Below are positions 1 to 7,142 of a stretch of DNA of 31,530 nt, in pieces (the first letter of the stretch is position 1; every line of letters begins with the position of its first letter). The notes below the pieces were generated by a model, which saw nothing but the letters and a program-made list of their open reading frames with translations, searched no databases and was not told the DNA's origin. The stretch lies in the NCBI GenBank assembly GCA_964621215.1, contig CAZULF010000012.1, positions 1-31,530 on the forward strand. The letters run 5' to 3'. The DNA is from CAZULF01 sp964621215. Lineage in GTDB: Bacteria; Pseudomonadota; Gammaproteobacteria; UBA1113. Made by a program: the position numbers and the translations under genes.

Positions 1-1395
1 CTTATTTAAAAAGCTGACTTGCTCGGGGAACATAATATGTAGAACGTTACCGCCGGGGTATTTCTCTTTAATAATTTTAAAGCCTCGTTGACTATTCTTT
101 TTCAATATGAAAAATAAAGAAACACATAATCCTAAGAGCGTCCCTTGTAATAAATTAGTTGTGATAATCGCAATGACGGTGACAATAAAGGGGAAAAAAT
201 TGTTAAATCCTAATTTATACATAGCGATGTATCGAGCAGGGCTAGAAAGCTTGCACCCAGTATAAAACAGAATAGCAGCTAACGATGCGAGCGGAATGTA
301 GTTTATCCATTTTGCTAAAAAGAGAATAGCAGCAAGCAAATAAATACCGTGAAATATAGTTGAAAATTTGGAGCGTGCACCGCTTTCTAAGTTAATCGAG
401 CTGCGAACGATTACCGAAGTCACCGGTAATCCACCGACTAAACCCGCAACCATGTTTCCTAAGCCTTGCGCGACGAGTTCTTGATTACGGTTACAATACC
501 GTTTTTTCGGATCCAGCTTTTCGATGGCCTCTAAATTGAGTAATGTTTCTAATGAAGCTACCGCGGCAATAGTAAAGGCAACCACATACACATCGATATT
601 TTTCCACGCTGAAAAGGCCGGTGAAACAAAAATATTTTTGAAATCAACCCAAGTATGAATAGTTTGAATGTTAACAAGAAAGGTTGATTCATCAAGGTAA
701 AGGGAAGGCGAGACATATTTTAAAATTTCATTAATCCCGATGCCAGCAATAATCACTAGAATAGGAGCAGGTATCCATTTGAATGATTTTATTTTGGGTG
801 AATAAAATAAGATAAATAGAGATATGAATCCGATAAGTGTTGGTCCCAGATAAATATGATTAAATAAATGCTGTAAAGGACGCAGCACTTGGTAATCTTG
901 TTGTGCCTGTTCTGCCAAGAAAACAGAATCAAATTGCGATTGAGTATAGCCAAAAATAAGGGGAATTTGCTTGATAGCGATCAGTAGCCCAATGGCGCAC
1001 AGTAACCCCTGAATAACAGTGATAGGAATATAATCAGCAATAAATCCCAGTCGTAAACCTCCGATCAGCAACTGCACCGAACCCGCAACAAGTAAAGCGA
1101 GGAGGAAGGCTTCAAAGCTACCTAATTGTGCCAATGAAGCAGCAACGACGGTTACCATGCCTGCAGCAGGACCGCTGACACTGAGACGCGATTGGCTAAT
1201 TGCCCCGACGACTATTCCTCCAATGATGCCAGAGATCAAACCTGAGAATAAAGGGACGCCGGAAGCTAATGCGATTCCTAAGCATAAAGGAATGGCAACA
1301 CAAGTGACTACAATAGCTGAAATCAAATCAAATTTTAAATTGTGCCATCCCATTGGCGCAGAGGGATTTATTCCGGTCGTTTCCGAGTTTATCAT
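1..1395 (-). CDS. SulP-family inorganic anion transporter (partial, C-terminus beyond left edge)
   Basis: My reading of the minus strand gives an open frame of 465 codons running off the left edge. It starts at an ATG (1393-1395) with an AAGGA ribosome site about nine bases upstream. The protein is very hydrophobic, with roughly ten or more membrane segments. It carries SulP-type motifs: an early segment with VSGPAAGMVTVVAASLAQLG, and the conserved loop with NRNQELVAQGLGNMVAGLVGG followed by PVTSVIVRSS. The last visible residues (HIMFPEQVSFLNK) look like the start of a cytoplasmic STAS domain, so perhaps 50-100 residues or more are missing. SulP proteins move sulfate, bicarbonate or other anions across the inner membrane. 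This GGLPVTSVIVRSS subgroup often neighbours carbonic anhydrase, so bicarbonate is a plausible substrate, but nothing here proves it. Confidence 0.9.
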   Translation of the reverse strand, partial: MINSETTGINPSAPMGWHNLKFDLISAIVVTCVAIPLCLGIALASGVPLFSGLISGIIGGIVVGAISQSRLSVSGPAAGMVTVVAASLAQLGSFEAFLLALLVAGSVQLLIGGLRLGFIADYIPITVIQGLLCAIGLLIAIKQIPLIFGYTQSQFDSVFLAEQAQQDYQVLRPLQHLFNHIYLGPTLIGFISLFILFYSPKIKSFKWIPAPILVIIAGIGINEILKYVSPSLYLDESTFLVNIQTIHTWVDFKNIFVSPAFSAWKNIDVYVVAFTIAAVASLETLLNLEAIEKLDPKKRYCNRNQELVAQGLGNMVAGLVGGLPVTSVIVRSSINLESGARSKFSTIFHGIYLLAAILFLAKWINYIPLASLAAILFYTGCKLSSPARYIAMYKLGFNNFFPFIVTVIAIITTNLLQGTLLGLCVSLFFILKKNSQRGFKIIKEKYPGGNVLHIMFPEQVSFLNK

Positions 1396-1649
1396 CGATG
1401 ATTATTCCTTTAACACACAAGATGATTGTACTAAAATAGCTAATTACGGAGAGCGTTCACCAGACCGTGCCCCCAAAAATCACAACACGACGTGTAGCCT
1501 TCCTTCGAAGTCAATATCAAGTGGTGAAATGGTAAATCTTGGGTTGTATAGGAACGGTCACTTTTCAATCTCCGCTAGCTCTCGATTCATATAATATATC
1601 TCGAATATATTGTAATGTACAATAAAACCCCGCACAGTCCAAGTGTTGA
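1396..1649. other. Intergenic region upstream of the SulP gene, no gene seen
   Basis: No convincing coding sequence is present; the plus-strand frame that enters from 1157 is antisense to SulP and has no family features. The stretch around 1585-1625 is strongly AT-rich and contains a perfect inverted repeat, ATTGTA (1609-1614) and TACAAT (1618-1623), separated by three bases. It could hold promoter or operator elements for SulP, but it lies about 200 bases from the start codon, so this is only a suggestion. Confidence 0.35.
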
Positions 1650-1822
1650 TTAATTGACTTCCGCGGCTTTTTCACGTGGTTCAATAGAGCTTGTAGGGGG
1701 TAGCTTGGACACCAGGAACCTGTGCCCTAACAAGTGATAATCAAGCTGGTTTACGTCGTAACTGGCATAATTTTTACGACCGAATGGTGACATACCATTT
1801 GCCTCGTTTACAGCAATACGGT
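1650..1822 (-). pseudogene. 3' part of a small unknown ORF interrupted by the IS21-like element
   Basis: On the minus strand an open frame enters from the insertion element and continues through VHRIAVNEANGMSPFGRKNY to a stop at 1650-1652. Removing the element (1827-3067) and one copy of the GTAC target repeat joins this frame to a piece starting with ATG at 3126-3128. The rebuilt ORF has 77 codons before the stop, with DWQILYLD reading straight into VHRIAVNEAN. I do not recognise the product. The exact restoration of frame suggests a real ORF was broken by the insertion, although no good ribosome site precedes the ATG. Confidence 0.45.
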
Positions 1823-1826
1823 GTAC
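1823..1826. repeat. Target-site duplication GTAC, left copy
   Basis: GTAC directly precedes the TG end of the IS21-like element and matches GTAC at 3068-3071. Four bases is within the 4-8 bp range known for the family. Confidence 0.7.
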
Positions 1827-1833
1827 TGTCGCC

Positions 1834-1878
1834 AGCAGTTGTAAACTGCTCCCCCCCAGCAATTGAAAATTGATCCCC
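1834..1878. repeat. Left-end multiple terminal repeats of the IS21-like element
   Basis: Two related 21-bp sequences lie at 1834-1854 and 1858-1878. Both begin AGCA(A/G)TTG and end in a run of C. They match, in inverted orientation, two repeats at the right end. Multiple terminal repeats are the known transposase-binding sites of IS21-family elements. Confidence 0.75.
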
Positions 1879-1923
1879 CTGGTTTAAACTTGTCCTCAGA
1901 TATTGTTAAAAAAGAGGACAGTT

Positions 1924-2584
1924 ATGATAAGGCAAGAGGAGTCAATTATGATTCAGGTCATGCATAAGCAAGGGTATAGTAAGAAACGTATTGCAAGGGA
2001 GTTGGGCATTTCGATTAATACAGTAAGAAAATATATTCAGACAGCCAGTCACCCGGTTTACCGTAAAAGAGAATTCAAACCAATGAAATTGGATCCTTAC
2101 CGGGAGTATGTAAAAAAACGCATAGAAGATGCGTACCCGCATTGGGTTCCAGCCACGGTGATTTACCGGGAAATAAAATCTCGTGGGTATGTAGGCAAGA
2201 TATCGATGCTTCGTAACTACCTACGTCAACAAAAACCCCTTGTCGGAGAAGAGGTTATTCGATTACAGCTTTTATTTTCCTTTAGTAGGTGAGTTAAAAG
2301 CTTGTGGCATGGTAATCGGTGTCGCCACAGCAAATTATAAAGTCAAGCCATGGTTAAATGAGGTGGCAAATCAACACTGTCACGGCACTACGAGTGCTAT
2401 CCCTTTCGTACGTTTACAACAGGAACAACTGGCTTTGCAAGAAATTCCTGTTAGTTATTTACTGGGCAGCAGGGCAACTTCACAAAATTGTTATTCTAGT
2501 GAAACGTTGTCTATCTCAGAGATGTCCCTACAACATGCTTTGAGTATTTATGATGATTTACTGCAAGAAGGAGCAAGCGCATGA
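1924..2584 (+). pseudogene. istA: istA transposase remnant with large internal deletion and frameshift
   Basis: The first part starts at the ATG at 1924, with AGAGG just upstream. It encodes the IstA N-terminus, with a helix-turn-helix (YSKKRIARELGISINTVRKY) and the following conserved region up to about residue 110. Near 2255 the sequence jumps to the IstA C-terminus, read in the next frame. There it shows SFYFPLVGELKACGM and WLNEVANQHCHGTT, which match the family's usual ending, and it stops at 2582-2584. IstA is normally 350-500 residues. The middle, including the DDE catalytic core, is gone, and the original frame closes at 2292. The product cannot be an active transposase, though the N-terminal DNA-binding piece might still be made. 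Confidence 0.85.
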
Positions 2585-2970
2585 ATATTCAACATGAACG
2601 TATTGTGCATTTGTGTGAGCAACTTAATCTCAATTCCATAGCACAACAATATAGTGTCAAAGCACAGGAAGTAGCTGATAAAGAATATAGTTTTTGTGAT
2701 TTTTTAGAAGCATTATTAGCATTAGAGCAAGCCAACCATTTTTTTCAAGTGATTGCACAACGCTATGAACACGGCTCTGTTATTGTCACATCTAACCTCA
2801 CTTTTGGCCAATGGGATACTACTTTTGCCAATGATAAGGTATTAACCGCAGCTATGTTAGATAGGTTGCTGCATCACTCTCATATCTTGCAATGTCGCGG
2901 CGATAGCTACCGTTTGAAGGAGAAGAAAAAGGCTGGGATGTTTGAAAATGAGGAGATATCATCAATATAA
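2581..2970 (+). pseudogene. istB: istB remnant, in-frame internal deletion removing the ATPase core
   Basis: It starts at ATG 2581, overlapping the istA stop by ATGA, the usual coupling in these elements. The N-terminal piece (to about residue 50) is IstB-like. It is followed directly by the C-terminal part, ANHFFQVIAQRYEHGSVIVT then SNLTFGQWDTTFANDKVLTA, and LLHHSHILQCRGDSYRLKE. The 129-codon frame stays open, but IstB is normally about 250 residues. The Walker A and Walker B region is missing at the join near residue 50. The helper cannot bind or hydrolyse ATP in the normal way. A separate deletion from the one in istA is required. Confidence 0.85.
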
Positions 2971-3005
2971 AAAATAATATTTAAATTTTAATCGTTTATG
3001 GGTGG

Positions 3006-3060
3006 GGGGATCAATTTTCAATTGCTGTTTTTAACAAAAGGGGATCAGTTTTCGATTGCT
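3006..3060. repeat. Right-end multiple terminal repeats of the IS21-like element
   Basis: Two related 21-bp sequences at 3006-3026 and 3040-3060 begin GGGGATCA and end ATTGCT. They are inverted relative to the left-end pair, and the inner right copy is the better match to the inner left copy. Confidence 0.75.
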
Positions 3061-3067
3061 GGCGACA

Positions 3068-3071
3068 GTAC
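3068..3071. repeat. Target-site duplication GTAC, right copy
   Basis: GTAC directly follows the CA end of the IS21-like element and matches the copy at 1823-1826. Deleting the element plus one copy restores an open frame on the minus strand. Confidence 0.7.
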
Positions 3072-3128
3072 AATATCGAGGTAAAGAATTTGCCAATCCT
3101 TAATACTATTGAAATAGTATCTGTGCAT
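3068..3128 (-). pseudogene. 5' part of the small unknown ORF interrupted by the IS21-like element
   Basis: This segment encodes about 20 residues on the minus strand, beginning MHRYYFNSIKDWQILYLD, directly after an in-frame TAA. It runs into the end of the mobile element. It is the other half of the ORF remnant at 1650-1822. No clear Shine-Dalgarno sequence precedes the ATG, so the true start could differ. Confidence 0.35.
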
Positions 3129-3157
3129 TTAAGAGAACAAATATAAGGATAATCATA

Positions 3158-3631
3158 CTAAACATTGAGCATCCATATCACTGCATTTAAATACCCAGCA
3201 AAAAGCAACCATATAAAATAAGGAATCAGCATGACGCAACTCCATTTATAGGTATTGCGTGTGATGATCATCGTGATCAACGTAAAAAGAATAATCGCTG
3301 CGAGACAAACAAGGCTTGCGCCAACCCAGTGAAAATAAAAGAAGAGTGGCGACCATGCCCAGTTCAGTAAAAGTTGTAACACGTAAAACACCAGTGCTAA
3401 TTTAGCCATTGGCTGGTGGCGATATTGCCAAAGTAAATAGCCTGATACGGCGAGCATACAATATAAAACAAACCAGACGATGGGAAAAACAATATCCGGT
3501 GGCGTCAGGCTCGATTTATGCAAGGTAGGATACCATGATAAAATACCTTGTTGCGTAACTCTACCCAAGCAATAACCAATGACCTGAAAAACGGCAATCC
3601 AAAGTAACGCACCTTTGACTTTTATTGACAT
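3158..3631 (-). CDS. tspO: TspO/MBR-family membrane protein
   Basis: The 157-residue length is typical of bacterial TspO. Five membrane segments are apparent. Family features include the WYPTLHKSSLTPPDIVFPIV stretch after the first segment, then WFVLYCMLAVSGYLLW, LNWAWSPLFFYFHWVGASL and a C-terminal PYFIWLLFAGYLNAVIWMLN. TspO sits in the membrane and binds porphyrins and cholesterol-like ligands; in bacteria it is linked to tetrapyrrole and stress responses. The ATG at 3629-3631 follows a GAGAGG-like ribosome site. The gene appears to be on its own, divergent from the pentapeptide-repeat gene. Confidence 0.93.
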   Translation of the reverse strand: MSIKVKGALLWIAVFQVIGYCLGRVTQQGILSWYPTLHKSSLTPPDIVFPIVWFVLYCMLAVSGYLLWQYRHQPMAKLALVFYVLQLLLNWAWSPLFFYFHWVGASLVCLAAIILFTLITMIITRNTYKWSCVMLIPYFIWLLFAGYLNAVIWMLNV

Positions 3632-3917
3632 AAAATACCTCTCTCTATCACCTAGATAAGCTAACTAGTCTATTGAGTGTCTTTTCTCAGTTTATACCTT
3701 AATTCCACGGATAACCATTCACCTCAGCTCATATCATGAGGTGTGTATATTTTGCACTGAAAATTTCATTTGGCATATGGAAAAACACTAACTTTCGTCA
3801 TAACGTTCATAATAGTTGACCCGCTCAGAGTTTCAGTTTATTTTACCGAGGGGAGTACAATCCACAAACTAAATTACAAAACTAACTTTCATTTAATAAC
3901 AGATTGAGGTGATCATC
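3632..3917. promoter_or_regulatory. Divergent intergenic region with a 7-bp inverted repeat
   Basis: This gap separates tspO (-) from the pentapeptide gene (+). It contains CACCTCA (3720-3726) and TGAGGTG (3737-3743), a perfect inverted repeat with a 10-base spacer, the geometry of an operator for a dimeric regulator. A GAGGTG ribosome site lies just before the start at 3918. I could not assign clear -35/-10 boxes. Confidence 0.3.
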
Positions 3918-5339
3918 ATGGCTAATTCCGTTCTTGACCAAGTCACTTATATGAAACTGTATACTCAGGGTCAACGTGATTTTAATTCAGTTACACTTCA
4001 AGGCGATTTTTCTAATGCAGATTTTTGCGGTGTTTCTTTAAGAAACGTGGACCTTAACCAAATCACTTCATTAAAAGGCGCCAAGTTTGATACAGCGTCT
4101 TTACTCTATTTTCTTAAAAACGGTTATAAAAATTTTGCTGAGGCAAATGTGGATGCTGTAGATTTTAGAGATCATCAATTTTATATCGTAGAAGGCTGTC
4201 AAGGAAGCCAGTTTAGTGGCACCGATTTTACCGGCGTTTGTTTTCCGCCTATAGCAACGTCACGAGTAGTAAATAATTTTTGGAAGGACCGGTGGAAGCT
4301 TGAGAGCGTAGTATTCTCTAACACTAATTTAACTAATGCTGATTTTAGACGCTCATTCTTACGCCAAGTTACATTTCATGCATGTGAACTAGAGGGTATA
4401 AAATTACCTGAGTTCGACCCACCTTGGCTTTTTCCCGTTGAAAATGATAAAGGTCAAAAAGAAGTATGGAGTATATCTGCATTAGAATATATTTATCTAT
4501 CTGGTAGCTCTCTCACTCAAGAAACCTATCAAACTTTCTATAATGCAGGACAGAAAAGTTTTAATTCAGTTAAATTTGTCGGTCCTTTTACTAATGTCAG
4601 TTTCGCTGACACAAATCTTGGGTTCGCTGATTTTAGCAAGGCTAGCTTCCGTGATTTACAGCCCGGTCCATCTCCACAAGGAACTGAATACTTAAGCAAT
4701 ATCCAAGAAACAGATTTCTCTATTTTCGCTGCATTTCCAGATACAAGACGCTTTAGCCATATGAAGTTGATTGGAAATCCCAATGACCAAAAAGTTTATA
4801 ATTTGAGAGATTACAGCTTTGAGAATGTCTCTTTTGATAAAGCTGCCCTTAACAATCTTTCTGTAGACGGCTTAAAGCTAGACCGGAAGACGGTTGAAAA
4901 TTTACGAAAAGTCGGTTTCAAAAATTTCGAAGGGGCTATATTGGATAAGACGTTATCAAGTTGGCCGCCAGAAGCACTGAAGTATTTAGATGGCGAAGGG
5001 AACGATGCACAAACGTGTTTGAATATGCTAGCTGCGTTTGCAAAACCAAGACCTTGGTTTGTTGAAGCGGCCACCACTGGAGTGTCATATCAAGCTCAGG
5101 TCAAGCAGTTCTTAGATTTTTATATACCGTCAAAACCTGACGATCTTTATTTTGTTGATAGCGTTAAACATGCGCTAGAAAGGTTTATACAAAAGAACAC
5201 GGGCGGCGATTTAAAGCAAAGCTCCGAACTCAGCCGTATATTCCGCATTTGTGAAAGTTTGCCTTTTGGTACTTTTACAAAAGAAGTACAGCCTGAAGCT
5301 GCCGTTGCACCAACAACAACGCTATCTAGCGCTCCATAA
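3918..5339 (+). CDS. Pentapeptide-repeat protein with internal helical modules
   Basis: The ATG at 3918 has GAGGTG a few bases upstream; a GTG nine bases earlier would overlap that site. The 473-residue product has scattered pentapeptide-repeat (A(D/N)LXX-like) stretches such as DFSNADFCGVSLRNVDL, SNTNLTNADF and FADTNLGFADFSKASF, which fold as a right-handed beta-helix. Four copies of a short helical motif ending in GXXXF punctuate them: TYMKLYTQGQRDFNSV (about 10-25), LLYFLKNGYKNF (62-73), TYQTFYNAGQKSFNSV (203-218) and VENLRKVGFKNF (326-337). The last 130 residues look helical and non-repetitive. There is no signal peptide. Comparable proteins in Legionella-like bacteria are sometimes secreted effectors; nothing here proves that. 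Confidence 0.75.
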   Translation: MANSVLDQVTYMKLYTQGQRDFNSVTLQGDFSNADFCGVSLRNVDLNQITSLKGAKFDTASLLYFLKNGYKNFAEANVDAVDFRDHQFYIVEGCQGSQFSGTDFTGVCFPPIATSRVVNNFWKDRWKLESVVFSNTNLTNADFRRSFLRQVTFHACELEGIKLPEFDPPWLFPVENDKGQKEVWSISALEYIYLSGSSLTQETYQTFYNAGQKSFNSVKFVGPFTNVSFADTNLGFADFSKASFRDLQPGPSPQGTEYLSNIQETDFSIFAAFPDTRRFSHMKLIGNPNDQKVYNLRDYSFENVSFDKAALNNLSVDGLKLDRKTVENLRKVGFKNFEGAILDKTLSSWPPEALKYLDGEGNDAQTCLNMLAAFAKPRPWFVEAATTGVSYQAQVKQFLDFYIPSKPDDLYFVDSVKHALERFIQKNTGGDLKQSSELSRIFRICESLPFGTFTKEVQPEAAVAPTTTLSSAP

Positions 5340-5393
5340 GTGCTAGATTTTGATCGCCAATAAACTCTGCAGGGGATATTTTATTAAAACTCT

Positions 5394-5471
5394 CGTCGTC
5401 CCGCGATTTATTCGCGGGACCCAGGGTATATCGATGCGTTCTGGATACCGCGGACAAGCCGCCGGACGACG
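5394..5471. repeat. Palindromic intergenic repeat element
   Basis: The outer ends CGTCGTCC (5394-5401) and GGACGACG (5464-5471) are perfect inverted repeats. The left half also contains a strong hairpin, GTCCCGCGA (5398-5406) and TCGCGGGAC (5412-5420), with a five-base loop. The right half contains CTGGATACCGCGGACAAG. This closely resembles dispersed palindromic intergenic repeats common in many proteobacterial genomes. It is GC-rich relative to its surroundings and sits between the pentapeptide gene and the dinD fragment. It may also serve as a terminator for the gene before it. Confidence 0.65.
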
Positions 5472-5506
5472 CGGTTTTAAGATTGTTTTCTTCAATGTTG
5501 TCATGC

Positions 5507-5767
5507 CAGCGCGAGATTGATGATTTTATGCTCCCCCGTTACGCCTGTTATCTCATTGCTCAAAATGGCGATCCTCAAAAACCCGAAATTGCTTTTGCTC
5601 AAACTTATTTCGCCATCCAAACTCGACGTGCAGAACTGATTGAACAATGTTTACTTGAAGCAGAGCGAATATCTGCTCAAAAAAAATTATCTGAAACCGA
5701 GAAAGAGCTTTCACAGGTCATTTACGAGCAAACTGACAGTGATGCTAATTTTGCTATTAAAGGTTAA
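5507..5767 (+). pseudogene. dinD: dinD fragment (DNA-damage-inducible protein D remnant)
   Basis: The open frame from about 5507 encodes QREIDDFMLPRYACYLIAQN, then GDPQKPEIAFAQTYFAIQTR and LIEQCLLEAERISAQKKLSE. This is the strongly conserved central region of DinD. DinD proteins are about 270 residues; only about 86 remain, with the N-terminal and C-terminal thirds missing. The frame ends in FAIKG and a stop, where the family usually continues through an RSKGD-like sequence. The ten or so codons upstream (5483-5506) are not recognisably DinD, and no full start region exists. The glycosyltransferase start codon follows two bases after this frame ends, so the remnant may now act only as its leader. 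Confidence 0.85.
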
Positions 5768-5768
5768 C

Positions 5769-7124
5769 ATGACAAAAAAAATCGCGATTATTCAATTTAG
5801 TTTCGATGGAATTCAGACGCTAATGGGTGGTGTTGGTTATGCGGTACAAAATACCTTATCTGCGATCGAGTCGATTAACAAGCAACAAAATAGTATTCAA
5901 CTAACATCTATTCTAGTTACGCCACAATACGATCCATCTATCTCGGAATATAATATTGCCTGTAAAAATCGAAGCCTCCAGCATTGTGAAATAACTAACG
6001 GAAAGCTTTTTGAAATTGACAACAACATGCCTCTGCATATTCTAGGCGGTGCCGAGCAGTTTGCTTATTTATCGCAAAAAGGCGCTGTTTTATTAAGCGA
6101 TTTTTTAGCTGCTAATGGAATGTATTTTGATGCTATAAAAATTATATTCCACGATTTTAGCTTTTCTCACATTCCTAAATATTATGCGAAGCTTTCTACA
6201 AACATTCCGGCACATTGTCAATTTATTTGGGTACCACATACTTCTGCTCGAATTTACTATACTTCTTTAGATAATCTCGATACATTTCAAACGGCTTGGT
6301 TAAACTACGAAAAAGAAATAGTAAACATCATCAATGATAGTAAAAATCCAACCATCATGCTTGGATATATCAATCAAACCATGAAAAATGAATGGGTTCT
6401 ACATTATGCTGTAAAAGCAGAGCGGCTCATTCCCTTTAAAGGCGGGATTACTTTTGAGCGTTTCTCTAAAAAACTATCCTCAGAATATATTATAAAAACG
6501 CTAAAAAAATTCGATATCCCTCAAAATAAACCGCTTATTTTTTCTATGGGGCGCGGCGTTTCTATTAAAGGTCATGATCAAGTTATTCATTGCGTTGAGG
6601 CTTTATTATCACATCATCCTCAGTTACATTTAGTATTACTTGCACCCAAAATGCAAGAAGATCCTGAATATCCCGAATTACTTACACAGATTATTAACGA
6701 AAAAAATTTAAAAAATCATGTCACTTTAATCACCACGTTTGAAACGGAGCTTCCTAAGGTTATTTTACAGCATGAGCAAACACAAATTATCGCTATGTTT
6801 TCACGTGATGAAGCGTTTGGTCTTGTGGCATTAGAAGCTAGGCTTGCTCCTAATAAAGCTATTTTATTAGTGTCCGACCGCGGCGGAATGAAGGAAATAG
6901 TTGAACACGGCGTGGATGGGTTTGTTTTTCACTATGGTAAACGTGGGGAAGAACAGATTGACGATGCGATCAACAAAGCACTTCATATTCTCGGCTTAAC
7001 ATCGGAGGAACGGGATAGCATTATTCAGGCTGGCCACGAGAGAGTGTCTAACGACTTTAATTTGGTAAAAAATTTTAGTGCCTCATTATTTCCTGAGATA
7101 GAGAGTTCTCAGATAATACAGTAA
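5769..7124 (+). CDS. Glycosyltransferase, GT4-like (GT-B fold)
   Basis: The start is the ATG at 5769, preceded by AAAGG. The longer frame from 5640 overlaps the dinD remnant out of frame and adds no family sequence. The 451-residue product begins with the Rossmann strand KKIAIIQFSFDGIQTLMGGV, with a glycine pair as in GT4 enzymes. The C-terminal half shows IFSMGRGVSIKGHDQVI and the EX7E motif EAFGLVALE, followed by SDRGGMKEIVEHGVDGFVF, the nucleotide-sugar site. There is no membrane segment or signal, so it should be cytoplasmic or membrane-associated. Such enzymes move a sugar from an activated donor to a glycan or lipid. The acceptor is unknown, and no polysaccharide genes are close by. It converges on dinB with 18 bp between them. 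Confidence 0.82.
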   Translation: MTKKIAIIQFSFDGIQTLMGGVGYAVQNTLSAIESINKQQNSIQLTSILVTPQYDPSISEYNIACKNRSLQHCEITNGKLFEIDNNMPLHILGGAEQFAYLSQKGAVLLSDFLAANGMYFDAIKIIFHDFSFSHIPKYYAKLSTNIPAHCQFIWVPHTSARIYYTSLDNLDTFQTAWLNYEKEIVNIINDSKNPTIMLGYINQTMKNEWVLHYAVKAERLIPFKGGITFERFSKKLSSEYIIKTLKKFDIPQNKPLIFSMGRGVSIKGHDQVIHCVEALLSHHPQLHLVLLAPKMQEDPEYPELLTQIINEKNLKNHVTLITTFETELPKVILQHEQTQIIAMFSRDEAFGLVALEARLAPNKAILLVSDRGGMKEIVEHGVDGFVFHYGKRGEEQIDDAINKALHILGLTSEERDSIIQAGHERVSNDFNLVKNFSASLFPEIESSQIIQ

Positions 7125-7142
7125 GAAAGAGTATTAACAATG

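Larger units (their letters stand above)
1827..3067 (+). mobile_element. IS21-family element, internally deleted (mini-element, 1241 bp)
   Basis: The ends are perfect 11-bp inverted repeats, TGTCGCCAGCA at 1827-1837 and its complement at 3057-3067, giving the TG...CA termini usual for the IS21 family. A 4-bp direct repeat GTAC flanks the element (1823-1826 and 3068-3071). Because GTAC is itself a palindrome, it makes the inverted repeats look longer than they are. Inside are remnants of istA and istB in the normal order, each with a large internal deletion. Full IS21 elements are about 2-2.5 kb, so roughly half is missing. Both ends are intact, so the element could in principle be moved by IstA and IstB supplied from elsewhere. 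Confidence 0.85.

Noticed and set aside
1157..1594. 145-codon plus-strand frame over the SulP start
   Set aside because: It is antisense to the clearly conserved SulP coding sequence and shows no family features or ribosome site.
1822..1837. 16-bp terminal inverted repeat starting TGTAC
   Set aside because: Part of the apparent repeat is the palindromic GTAC target duplication. The TG...CA ends at 1827 and 3067 fit the IS21 family and restore the broken frame.
5640..5768. Longer N-terminus for the glycosyltransferase
   Set aside because: The extra 43 codons overlap the dinD remnant in another frame. The ATG at 5769 has a ribosome site and begins the typical Rossmann strand.
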